Source: Rotaria socialis (Eukaryota > Rotifera > Eurotatoria > Philodinida > Philodinidae). Taken from it: a DNA stretch of 64,000 bases. This document shows positions 1 through 10,837 of the stretch, one piece after another. The stretch covers positions 62,001 to 126,000 of the forward strand of contig CAJNYU010002250.1 of the NCBI GenBank assembly GCA_905331475.1. Reading direction: 5' to 3'. The notes under the pieces are model-generated. The model searched no databases and was not told the DNA's origin. It saw nothing but the letters and a program-made list of their open reading frames with translations. The position numbers and the translations under genes are program-made. Position 1 is the stretch's first letter, and every line of letters starts with the position of its first letter.

Positions 1-835
1 TATTTGCAATCATATTTTGCTTTTGTTTGTGTAGTGAGCCAAGAATAATTTATGTTGCTTAAATAAACAGCTACTGATTAAAATCTAAGAAAAACATGAA
101 AGCTATTTTTACAAAACAATACTTTGATATCAGTGATGCAATTTTTTAATAATACTCTCTGTCATGCTTGACGTAATGAATCACAAAATTGAACATTCTA
201 ATGAATAATCAATTAAATTTCTTTATGAAGTTTTACGCGATCAGTTATACAAAAAGAGATGACGAAGAATTTTTAGATTTTGATGAATATAATGTGACAA
301 ATACTTTTACTTGATCTCTGATTCATTTTTTAAATAACATATCTGAGTTGTTCAATTACTTTTATGTTGAGGCTAGCTCAGTAGTATATTGAAGGCTTCA
401 ATGCTTATTTTATATTAACTTATTCAGTAGTGATTATTTTGGTTCAATATAGACTAACCTACCCAACAATGTCTAATCACAAAATTCAACTCAGAACCAA
501 CGGCATGCTACTGCTAATAATTGACAGAGATATAAGTCAAAAGCGTTTTTTATTCTACTATATTTGCGTTTGCTCTTGAAGCATTTTTTCTTTTAAGTAG
601 ATTAAAACTATAAATAAATTTAGTTTTATATGGCATTCTAAATTTGCTTTTCAAATTGGATTTAAAAGTGCCGTCAACAAATTTGTTTGATTTTAATCAA
701 AATATTGGAAATAACCAATCAATTCTAATAGTGAGCATCATTCGATAATGCTTATGTAATCGATAATTATCGCGTTGCTACGATTCAACGATGAAGATTT
801 TTTATCCTCTGCATATAAGCGTGCCATATATATAT
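1..835. other. AT-rich non-coding stretch
   Basis: No open frame with coding character or splice structure is visible on either strand. It ends in a short TA run that abuts the foldback element. Confidence 0.5.
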
Positions 836-2553
836 AGAGTGGTTGTTCCAAATTCCATCACGATATTCAAATCTGATAAAAAATATCGAATATCTCCGCT
901 TCCCGAAGTCCGTTTGAGCTGATTTTTAGATTCCGGAATAGACAAAACATTTTTCTATCGAATTGTATAATTTTCATCAAGATACGATTCGTTTTGAGTG
1001 AGCAGCAACAAAGACACAAACACCTACTTTCATTTTTGTCCCGTTCTGCCCATGTCTTAATTACATCATTCCAGCCAAAATGCATAGGATTGGCATAAAA
1101 AACATGTTTTCACTCAGAATATCATAATTTTTTCGAAGGAAAATTACATCATTTGATTCAGGAGATCAAGCTCTATCGATTGATATGTTTCTTATTACGA
1201 ATAAATATATCTTTTATATATTTTTTCTCGTAACAATCAACTTTTTCGTGTGATGCAATTAAGTAGTGTAACTTAATTCCATCACACCACCTATTCCTCT
1301 TTCCTTATTTCATCATGTAATAGAAAATACATGTAAAATTGTTCATCATCAGTAATAAAAACATTGGCGCTAGATCAACTACATAATTTTACTAAACAAT
1401 CTTTACAAAAAATGTAGCTGAACTCAGTGGCTATCTGTTAATGAAAAGTCAGAGGATTTTGTCTTATGGATTTGTTTACATTCCCATCATATGAGACAGG
1501 AGTTTCTCAGGAATCCATCAGCAAATTAAAATAACGCAAAAAAAGAAGTTTTAATCATGTAGTGATATTATTCTTCATTGCAAAGAAATGATGATACTAA
1601 TGCGTCAAGTAAATAGAGAATATTCGTTCTATAACACTATTACACAAATTGGCTTAATTATAAGCTAATTTGTAAAATGTACATGTACATTAATTATTAT
1701 TGGATCTAGCAATCAACTCGTACGTAAAAAATTAGACAGTTATAATGATATAGAACACTTAATATTACTTTACATACTTCGTCTTAATTAATCATTGTGA
1801 TTACTGCTCAAAGATAGAAAAATGCTACATGCCAAAATTCTAGTAAAAATTAACGCATGGTCCTCTATTTTAAAAAACTCAATCAATTTTACGTATAAAT
1901 CCTCTGACTTTGCATTAACAGATAGCCCCTGAGTTCAGCTAAATTTTTTGTATAGATTGTTCAATAAAATTTTGTAGTTGATCTAGCGCCAATGTTTTTA
2001 TTACTGATGATGGACAATTTTACGTGTATTTTCTATTACATGATGAAATAAGGAAAGAGGAATAGCTGGTGTGATGGAATCAAGTTACACTACTTAATTG
2101 CATCGCACGAAAAAGTTGATTGTTACGAGAAAAAATATATAAAATATATATTTATTCGTAATAAGAAACATATCAATCGATAGAGTTTGATCTCCTGAAT
2201 CAAATGATGTAATTTGTTTTCGGAAAGATGCCAACCTTCCGCTCGAAAACTAAGTTTTTTAACAAAATTTGTACATTTTCGCTGGAAATGATGGAATTGG
2301 GAAAGAATAATGACTTGAATGATGGAATTCAAACATGGACAGAACGGGACAAAAATGAAAATAGGTGTTTGTGTCTTTGTTGCTGTTCACTCAAAACGAA
2401 TCGTATCTTGATGAAAATTATACAATTCGATAGAAAAATGTTTTGTCTATTCCGGAATCTAAAAATCAGCTCAAACGGGCTTCAGGAAGCCGTAATATAG
2501 AGGTTTACTGGAGCTTTTCAAAATCAGTGATGGAATTTGGATCTACCACTCTC
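836..2553. mobile_element. Foldback element with arms of about 620 bp
   Basis: The left arm (about 836-1462) and the right arm (about 1896-2553) are diverged reverse complements over nearly their full length. Landmarks pair up: the outer ends GAGTGG / CCACTC, the block 'CAAATTCCATCAC' near 848 with its complement near 2530, and the block beginning 'CAGAGGATTT' at 1451 with its complement near 1900. About 430 bp of unpaired centre remain. Short TA runs lie outside both ends, which would suit a TA-targeting (Tc1/mariner-like) non-autonomous element, but I cannot prove a target duplication. The arms contain a related 60-90 codon open frame in inverted positions (867-1085 minus and 2228-2500 plus); this follows from arm symmetry and is not good evidence for a gene. 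No transposase is seen. Confidence 0.85.
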
Positions 2554-2745
2554 TATATATATATATCATGATTTTACTTTTTTCAGTGATCAAAAGAAAA
2601 AATTTAATCAAAATAATGCACCTGAAGTATTTATATTCTTATATTAATGAATGATTAGGATAATAGAAAAAAATAATAATTGGTGAGATGAATATTTTTT
2701 ATTTTAAAATATTTGTACAATGTTGACAACGTACAAAGAAAGTTT

Positions 2746-3247
2746 TTAACCTAATAATCCGTATTGTGGTCGGCCGACACGTCGTCGACCTCTATTATTT
2801 AACCATTCTTGAAAGTCATCATCAACATTGGATTCTAGAGCATTAAAAAAATAATTAAAGTAAATAATGAATTTGCTTCAATTAAAAATGAGTATTTTTT
2901 CTTCATTACCATCATCTCGTTTACCCAAATAACCATAAGAATAGCGTTTTCCAAGAACACCAAATTTCAGATGATGACGACGAAGTGGTGATGGAATCAT
3001 TTGTTGCGCTGTTGATATACCTGTTTCCTTTTTATTTCGTAATGAAGCGTCATTTTCATCACTTGCGCTACTTTCAACTATTGATGATTTATCATCAGTT
3101 GATGCAGTTGCACCTAATTAATAGATTCATGTAAGATTTTATTTAATTGAAAATAAAAAAAGAACTCAACCTACCTGTATGCGCAATTCTAAATATGAGG
3201 ATCATCAATAAAACGACAAATGTAAATAGACTTGATAACTTTTTCAT
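2746..3247 (-). CDS. Putative neuropeptide precursor, [F/Y]GxL-amide type
   Basis: The model has three exons, 3175-3247, 2910-3113 and 2746-2834, joined by GT-AG introns of 61 and 75 bp, and gives a 120-residue protein. Residues 1-24 are a signal peptide: MKKLSS followed by a hydrophobic run. An acidic Ser/Asp-rich spacer follows. Then come dibasic sites and amidation glycines: RR, HHLKFGVL, GKR, YSYGYL, GKR, an acidic spacer ending NNRG-RRR, then VGRPQYGLL and a C-terminal Gly directly before the stop. This predicts three amidated peptides sharing aromatic-Gly-x-Leu-amide. Prohormone cleavage at KR/RR and amidation from Gly are established rules; the assignment as neuropeptide is inference. 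I do not recognise the family. The closest motif I know is the FGL-amide of A-type allatostatins, which lacks the extra residue between Gly and Leu. Confidence 0.8.
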
Positions 3248-5484
3248 TGCTAAATATAACCTAGAACAATAGTATAAAAAGAAAGAAATGAGCAAAGTAA
3301 CATGTAAAGTATATTGGTTCGGAAATGGATCGAGGAGTCTTTTAGTATCTGTTTATATTCGAGTGAATAGACAAAATAATCATGCATCCATATATATATA
3401 TATATAAACAATTCAGGATCGTTTTTTGTGTCACATAGGAGCAGCGACCAATATCAATGAAAATTATGATGCAGCTGAAATTATTTGTTAATGCTTTTGG
3501 ATTGATTTCACTTCGTCTGCTCTCAACTCCTTCTCGTTTTCTCGCTCTTGGTTTTTTCTCTTCCGCTATTCCATTAGTATTAGTGAATACATTTCTCTCT
3601 TCGTCCATTTTTCTTGAGCGATTTCTCACTTGTTCGTTCGGTTGTTGATGTATTTAATTCGGCTCAATTCCGGATCAAGAAGTTCAATATGATATGTGCA
3701 CAAGCAAAAGGATTTTACCATATGGAACAAATCTTTCGTAAACGAAGGAAAGAAAGAGAGCAATGAACAATTAAGAGTGCTTTCAGATCCCTCTTATACA
3801 TAAACTGTCGGAAACATGATTAGTCTTTTAGTCAAATCTTATTGGACTTAAACCAATCTATACCCTCTCTATCAAGATAGCAAATAAAGTATTCCGTAAT
3901 AATTCAATTGACTAATCAAACTAAAAAAATACAGTCAATTTCATATTGATTATCATTTTTTCACAATTGCTACATTAAAATGAGTTATGTAAAGAGAGAA
4001 AGAGAGAGAGACAAGCATTTGTTCTATTTGATAGTCTGATTGATTGTTCATGAACTATAAGCAAATGCTTTCTATTTTAAACTTGCAATAAAACATTTGA
4101 TTTTTCATTTAAATAAACGATACTAATTGTACATATAGTTAACTATGAAGGAAGCATGCTTGTTTGAGTATTTTATTTACTCGTGATAGACTCATGTTTT
4201 CTGAGCATATGATAGATTTACTTATGCCTGATTAGTTCAATGAGGGCAAAAAAAATAATTTTAGCATGATTCTATGGTAATTAAAAGTGTATTGTCACGA
4301 AAGAATTTTATTGTTCAATAATATATTTAGTAGCAGAAGTTTTGGTACAATTGTTCTTACTATTCACAAAAGAAAATGAGTAGCCATGAAAATTCTTGAA
4401 AAACAACATATTGTTAAATGTAAACCAACTTGATATGTTATTAATGAATATCATCTTTTACAAACAATTAAATTGCCACTTATTGTTGATTTATTATTCA
4501 AACTTAAAGATAATGCACATCTATATCTATGCTCAGAATTCATTGATGATAGTGTGAGACAAATCTTGTTGATCTATTTTCATTTTTTTTGGCATTTCCA
4601 TGCTTATATCATTAGTAGAATAAACTAAATTTCTATCAGAATGTAAATATATTGTTATGCAAATATTTTTCATAGTATTGAATGTTGTATCATAAAGAAA
4701 TTTTTCTATATCGAGAAAGGCTAGCTATCAGTTCTCTATGTACCTCTTTTTGATAGATTGTTCCACTGGAAACTATTTTCCGAGATATACGAGGAAGAAT
4801 TATGCATATACTAAATTGTATTTTGCTGCTGTTCACACTTCTGCTAATACAATATGATTACAGCGTTCCAGGAATGTTGTAAATCGATAAAAGAATCTAA
4901 CTAGCCTTTGTAAAACTTCTGAATAAACTTCAACAACAAAGAGGCATGCGAAAATATAGCAAAGAATATGAGATAAGTCTGTTGGTCTCTTGATAGAATA
5001 ATTTAATATGTTTGAACTTGCGAACATGACACATGACATACAGAATTCATGGTTCAAGTATTCATAATTTCTATCAAGTTTTAGTTGTCATTATTGATTC
5101 TCGAAGTTATTTGATATGTGTCCATAATATATTAAGTGAATCATTGTGGTACCATGAACCTTTCATAGACTAGTTTTTTAAGGTTAATAGATGTCTATAT
5201 AAAGTTCAAGTAAGTGTGTACAAAAATGCTGTGATAGGTCGATTGACTAACTAATGCTATAGTTAGTCATATTTGTACAAAAGAGATTAATCTACTAAAT
5301 CAATCACTGGACAGATCTTGATTTCTTTGTCAAATTTATGAGACATGATACTTTCAAAAGTTTGCGTTATCCAAATACTGAAGTCATATATATCCAAGTA
5401 AATCTATCAATAAGCGATTACTGATTTCGGTGTGACTTGAGCTGTTTTAATCAATCAAAATTATTGAGATTAAAAGTTTGACAT
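3248..5484. other. Intergenic, no gene seen
   Basis: AT-rich sequence with short TA and GA runs (for example near 3390-3405 and 4000-4013). Open frames here are short and lack splice context, family motifs or a plausible start. Confidence 0.5.
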
Positions 5485-6270
5485 ATTTTTATGCAATAGA
5501 AAACTAATATAGATAAAATTAAGCAGATTTATTCCTATTGTCTCTTTTTAGCAATCCGTTTTAATGATTTTTGAAAAATTAGATTATCTTGTCATGAAGA
5601 GATTTTCTAGTTTATTAGTAAATCTGATTTGTAGATGTCCTATATTATTCGAAAGTACAAGAACAATCAACTTTCAAAATCACTTCCACGCTAAGAAGTC
5701 TCTTTGAATATTTACAATACCTTGATATTTTGTTAGAAGAAAATAAAAAGTTAATCGTAACTTAAACTATTCTTTTTCTTTTCAATTATAAAGATTTGGA
5801 ATGTGACCAGTATTATTTTATAATTCTAATATTTATTCAGAAAATTGCTTGATTAACTATGATAGTTTTGCTAAAATAGCTCCAAAACGAACACATCTTG
5901 ATGGAGTACCTGAGATTTTATCCCGTGAAAGGTCATGGCAGGATATATAAATATATTAATTTGACTATTATATTTAATTCTTTCTAAAATATATTTCAGG
6001 TATACGAGTTGATTGGTGGTGCTTAGTTGTATTTCTGTATGAATTCAATGCTGAATTTTCCTCATTCGATACCAAGGAACACACTACTCGTTATTCATTG
6101 ATACTACGTTATGGTGCTGAAAATAAACTTTCTTTCTCTTCTTTAAAAATTTCCAAAATTTTTCAAAGAAGACATCGTTATGGTTGCTTAGCGAATTATT
6201 CATATTTTCAAAAATTTAATTCATTATTATTGCATGAAAAATATATTTATGCTAAACTGAGGCGATAATG
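5485..6270 (+). pseudogene. Decayed AGC-family protein kinase (PKA-like) copy
   Basis: Shifted reading frames carry kinase landmarks in the right order. Around 5485-5540 a stretch contains DKIKQI; 5567-5640 gives EKLDYLVMKRF...LVNL, like the alphaC to beta4 region; 5690-5740 gives SLFEYLQYLD, like the alphaE 'FEYLHSLD' of PKA; near 5790 YKDLE stands where YRDLK is expected; 5850-5935 gives SFAK...TH-DGVPEIL-RE, like DFGFAK...GTPEYLAPE; and after a spacer with a TTTCAG acceptor at about 5999, 6001-6130 gives RVDWWCLVVFLYEF, like VDWWALGVLIYEM. Frames change at least twice, in-frame stops occur, the intron donor is lost, and the catalytic Asp-Phe-Gly and HRD-loop residues are altered. It cannot encode an active kinase. 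I recognised it from knowledge of the family, not from a database search. Confidence 0.65.
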
Positions 6271-8466
6271 AATGAAAGATCATATTTTTGAATATTTTGC
6301 AGAGAAAAAAAAGAATTCCAAGATTTTTTAATAAATGACAATCAATCAATAAAATCACCATTATCTAATACAGTTATGTATAAATGTTAGTGCCTTATCA
6401 ATCGCTTCTTTTGATAGTAAATGTAACGATGAAAATAGAATCGGTCGAGTTTCAATGATTGAATCATTATCATAATTATTCTGTCATTAATAATTTCAAG
6501 AGATGAGATATCGATATATATTTGATCTCATTGGTCTTTCTCGCTTTAGTCATTATCAACGACTAAATACAAAGTAAGATCGACTATAAGAGCTGTATAG
6601 TCTAAAATCATAAATAGAAGTATTTCTCTTTGCCATAAACACAAAACTTATCTTTAAAAGATTAACAATTATTGAATATTTGTTTGTATTTAGATAATAC
6701 ACATTATTTATCAATATTCATCGTTTGATTGTTGATATTCGAGTAGTGAATGTATGTCATTTCTTTTTCAGACTATGTTGATATATATATATATATATAT
6801 ATCCACACATTCATCTGCGATGATGACGATAATAATATCAACAACAGATTGATAACAATCTTGTTGACCCTCTTTGTCAGCTAAGTAAACGACAGGGACA
6901 CAAAAAAAAAGCCAACTCTAGTTGCATGGCTCTTTCATTCTTAGCATAAGTCTGTTTTTTGGCCTATCTTGATGTATATATATATATATTCGAGACAATA
7001 ATACATCAAGGTTTATGAGTTCCATAGACTTCTTTGTCGTTGAAGAATAGCCCTTAAGGAGCATCTAGAAAGCTAATTTGACGTATATATATGCACACCT
7101 TTATATTTATGTTCGCATGGTCGGTGTTCCTAATAATTGAAGCGCAGCAGTAGCACAGTAGGCAACGTTGCTTTGTATTATGTATTCATGGAGATGTTAT
7201 AACATTATTAAAAAGAAAAAGGAAAAGGAAAAAGAGAAATAGAACATCAACTTAAAGAAATCGAAACGGAGCACTCAGCATTCACCTGCTTTCCAACATA
7301 CTTCTAGCGTTAATTAAATATCACGATATTGTCAACGAGTGAGTATCATATTAGACAGATGATTATTGCCAAATATAATCCCAGATGGCAATAGCGCTTC
7401 CTTTGTCAAAAGAATGAAATTATTATTTAGCATGTCTCACACGTCAGGTGATACAAAGAAAAAAAATCAGATTATTTTCTTTTCTGTTCTATAATTTAGT
7501 TAATAACTGAGAAAACATATTTGTACAAAATTAAACGATTCTCTTGAGCTTCATTTTAATTTTATTAGAAGCAGATAGACAACAAAGATGAGAAATGCTT
7601 GATTAATTCTATTGTTTAAACAACGTAGGTTAACTTCTATTTATTAAATAGCATTATTTTTCCGGATAATTTATTATATATGTTTTCAGAAGAAAAAAGG
7701 CTATTCATTCCTTTCTTTAACATCATAATAGATCAAAACAGATTTGCATTCATAAATCTTTTTGATACATGAAATAGAATGACAACATCCGATATGATTG
7801 TAGTCTTTAGCGTGGAAATAATCTCATAATGGAAAGATAAAATAATCTTTTCATCTCGTCTTTCTATATATGTATACATTAAATAATGTGAGTAAAAGCT
7901 TTTTTTTCTCGTTTTGTTGATATTAGCACAGTTTATGCATTTATTCGTATGATATCATCTCTGTTTTTAGTCCAAAGAGGATGCTATAATGCTTGAATAT
8001 AGATTACCACTGTGCTAATTAGTTAATTCATCATCATTAGTTAACATTTTAATGGGCTCTATCTTTGAATGGCAAAAAGAAACAAAGCAACAAAGAGAAA
8101 AATGAGATCATTCGACAGTAAACAATTAAGTTCCGTTTTTCTCGATCTCTTGTTGACGTCGCTCTTAGCTTTATGTCAAACAAGGTCACACGAGTTTCTC
8201 ATCCTATTTTCCAGTGATTGATGGGATGTGGTTTGCTCTTCTAATCATCGCTTTTAAGCGAAACCATTCTATGATGATAAATGACACAACACAAACACTT
8301 GAGAGTTGTCACCCTCGATTGAATCAATCAATTAAATACATATCAAGACCTTATATGAAAACCTAAAAAAAGTCGTATCTGCCGATATATGAATATAGAA
8401 ATGTATATGTTCGTTCTTTTTTTTTGATAAAGCAGTTAGTTCATAAGGGATCCTCAGCAAGTCGTA
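6271..8466. other. Intergenic, with simple repeats
   Basis: TA runs near 6780-6802 and 6975-6990, a purine run near 7211-7240, and otherwise AT-rich sequence. No coding exon is supported. Confidence 0.5.
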
Positions 8467-8616
8467 TGCTAGACTGTACTGTAACGTGTCTACTTTTTAT
8501 TTAACACCTCTAACTAACTTCTCTTCCCCATACAACTTCGCTTAGGTCTCTTGACCAATAGAAGATATGAGAACAAAGAGAGAGGTACTGGTCGCAGATA
8601 GCGCCACTCCCTAACA
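8467..8616 (-). repeat. LTR, 3' copy relative to the element
   Basis: 150 bp, TG...CA ends, matching 10690-10837 closely but with small indels (an extra TAAC around 8514) and scattered substitutions, so the insertion is not recent. Confidence 0.85.
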
Positions 8617-8879
8617 CTTCCACCGTTTATAGGTGAACGAAACGACTTCATCTGTTCACGACAATACACAGGTAATCACCCAAATAACGAAAATAACACG
8701 CACACAAAAAGAAACTGAAATAACAAGAATTAGAATGAAAAGAAATAGTGATAAATACAAAAATAACACAGAAAAAAATCATAGGAATGAGATACTACCC
8801 GTAGAAAAAAATATGTCTATGTGGATATTGAGAAGTTCGATTGTTACAATTAGTGATGACGTTAGGTTAATCGATATAA

Positions 8880-9715
8880 GATCTTTTACTGTCACTTGTG
8901 CTCGTTGATCGGTTGTAAAATGTTGTACCATGTATGTTTTGTCATTAAGTTTATTGATACTTATGTACGGGCCGATAAATTTCGAAGAAAATTGATTAGG
9001 AGATGAATCACGATTACTGATTAAAACGTGTTGACCAACAAGATATTGCGGGTTTGAACGATTACGATCGTATCGTTCTTTAGCTGCATGCTAATGTTTA
9101 AGGTTATTGTGCCAAGCCGCAAGTTTAATATGCTCGATAAATTGTGTCATCGTGTCCTGATAATATTGAACGTCTGTAGGAATTATGAGATTCGAAGGAA
9201 GATCAGCTAGAAGCCGAGGTGTACGCGCGAACATCAATTCAAATGGAGTACACTCTGCTGAAGCATGTTGAGTTGTGTTACAATTACATGTGATGGGCAC
9301 TAATTTTTCATCTCAATTCGATCGAGAATTATTTGAAAGTGCAACGAGATTAGGAACTAGTGTAACATTATGACATTCACATTACCTATTCGCTTGTGGG
9401 TTGCACGGTGTAGTTTTTGCGTGACAGCAATTAGTTGATTGGAGCAGTGATTTGTATAACGACGATGTGAAGTGAGGACCATTATCTGTAATAATGTCTA
9501 ATAGAACACCGTATATCATAAATACATCATATAATAAAAACCGAGCAGCTGTTGTTGAAGTATTATCATAAACGGCTTTGGTTACTACGAATTTTTGATA
9601 AAAAGATCTGTAAGAACAATGAAATATTTCTTACCAGACTTAGATTGAGGACCAGGTCCAACATAGTCCATAGCTAATCGCTCCTACACACCACGAGAGA
9701 TTCAATGGATTGTTA
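8880..9715 (-). pseudogene. Integrase core and C-terminal part, broken
   Basis: On the minus strand, fragments in changing frames match retroviral-type integrase: MDYVGP near 9660 (first catalytic Asp), DNGPHF near 9480 (second Asp), CNPQAN and a following CE near 9400 (third acidic residue), then an open segment at 9091-9300 with CTPFELMFARTPR typical of the end of the core. Below that, QHVLISNRD and FIGPY-like text around 8960-9030 resembles the C-terminal binding module. Several stops and frame changes interrupt it. Confidence 0.7.
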
Positions 9716-10303
9716 ATGGCCATCTGGTTTACGACGAGAAGGTTTATTTTGTCGACAATTGAGACAAGATAAAATGTGTTTTTCAATATCTTTGTACATA
9801 TTCGGCCCAGAAGAACGATCACGTATCTTGTAAAAGGTTCGTTTAATACCAAAATGAGCACCATTAAAAGTTGAGTTGTGATAAGTTGATAAAACACTAG
9901 GAATTAACGAAACAGACAAATAACGTAGATTAATGTGTTGTCCAAATTTACAATTAACGACTTTATAAAGGACATTGTAATCATCAATAACATAATTAGC
10001 AGTAATGGACCAATGTTTTTTTATTTTATGTATTTGAAAATCTTGATTTTGATGTTTACTTGACGTATCATTATCGAAAAATGTGGAGGTGACTTGTCCA
10101 GGTGAAGCTGCTGATGGTGTCTTGGTTGTTGTTGTTGACGGTGTGCTAGATTGAAATGGGGTTATTGTTGATTGATAAGCTTGAACAATAGCAATTTTAA
10201 ATGAAGACCAATCAGACATGTTTGACTTGTTAAAGTGGATCCATTTAAGTGCTGCGTCCATTAAATAAGGCTGGCTCGCGAGATATTTATTGAACGATTG
10301 CAT
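9713..10303 (-). pseudogene. Gag tail fused to integrase H2C2 zinc finger
   Basis: One open frame of 196 codons. Its first 70 residues look like a gag matrix/capsid segment (NKYLASQPYLMDAALKW, then a Thr/Ser-rich linker). From about residue 100 it is the N-terminal integrase domain, with YHNSTFNGAHFG followed by CLNCRQNKP, the His-His-Cys-Cys zinc ligands. The join marks the internal deletion that removed protease and reverse transcriptase. It is not a working gene of the host. Confidence 0.75.
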
Positions 10304-10339
10304 TAGAGCACAGTCAAAACCTTCTTCAATGTGTTTAAG

Positions 10340-10567
10340 TCAATGAGTAACATCTTCCGATTCAGAGCCACTGAATTTGGTTAATGTTTTGCCCTGCTCT
10401 TTTGCTAGTGTGCTCATACATTGTGCTTCCATGTTAGATGTAAATAATGGTCGATAAACAATCGAATTAGAAGAAGATGAGATGTCAGAAGGTTCCATAT
10501 CGATAAGAGATAAACGTTGTACTTCTTGTGCAAATAATTGATGATGTTGTAAACGAGTTTTCACCAT
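10340..10567 (-). pseudogene. Gag N-terminal fragment of the LTR element
   Basis: 75 codons beginning MVKTRLQHHQLFAQEVQRL, just inside the 10690 LTR, in the position expected for the start of gag. A stop separates it from the downstream gag/integrase frame, which continues about 36 bases later. Confidence 0.6.
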
Positions 10568-10689
10568 ACAGAATCAAGACCAAGTTAGAACAGCAAATAA
10601 GTATACAGTCACGAAATAGGTCAGGAAATCAAAATCAAAATCATCAAATATATACTCGACGAATTCCCAAAGCGGGTCACGGCATCAAT

Positions 10690-10837
10690 TGCTAGACTGT
10701 CCTCTAACTTGTCTACTTTTTATTTAACAATTCTAACTTCTCTTCCCCATACAACTTCGCTTAGGTCTCTTGACCAATAGAAGATATGAGAACAAAGAGA
10801 GAGAGGTACTGGTCACAGATAGGGCCGCTATCTAACA
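10690..10837 (-). repeat. LTR, 5' copy relative to the element
   Basis: 148 bp partner of 8467-8616. The core from CTTCTCTTCCCC to AGGTACTGGTC is almost identical in both copies. Confidence 0.85.

Larger units (their letters stand above)
8467..10837 (-). mobile_element. Internally deleted gypsy-like LTR retrotransposon
   Basis: Two direct repeats of about 150 bp, 8467-8616 and 10690-10837, bound a 2.07 kb interior; both begin TG (TGCTAG...) and end CA (...CTAACA), as LTRs do. The interior reads on the minus strand: a gag-like region next to the 10690 LTR, then integrase pieces down to about 8900. Protease, reverse transcriptase and RNase H, which normally lie between gag and integrase, are absent: gag-like sequence runs straight into the integrase zinc finger in one open frame. 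At 2.37 kb the copy is non-autonomous and contains stops and frameshifts. I see no matching target-site duplication in the 5 bp on each side. Confidence 0.85.

Noticed and set aside
369..470. tRNA-like text (GGCTAGCTCAGTAGT resembling an A box)
   Set aside because: No acceptor stem or proper T-loop could be folded around it; the later GGTTCAATATAG is a poor B box.
3342..3648. Overlapping open frames of 95 (minus) and 63 (plus) codons
   Set aside because: Opposite-strand shadows in low-complexity sequence, no domain, no splice context.
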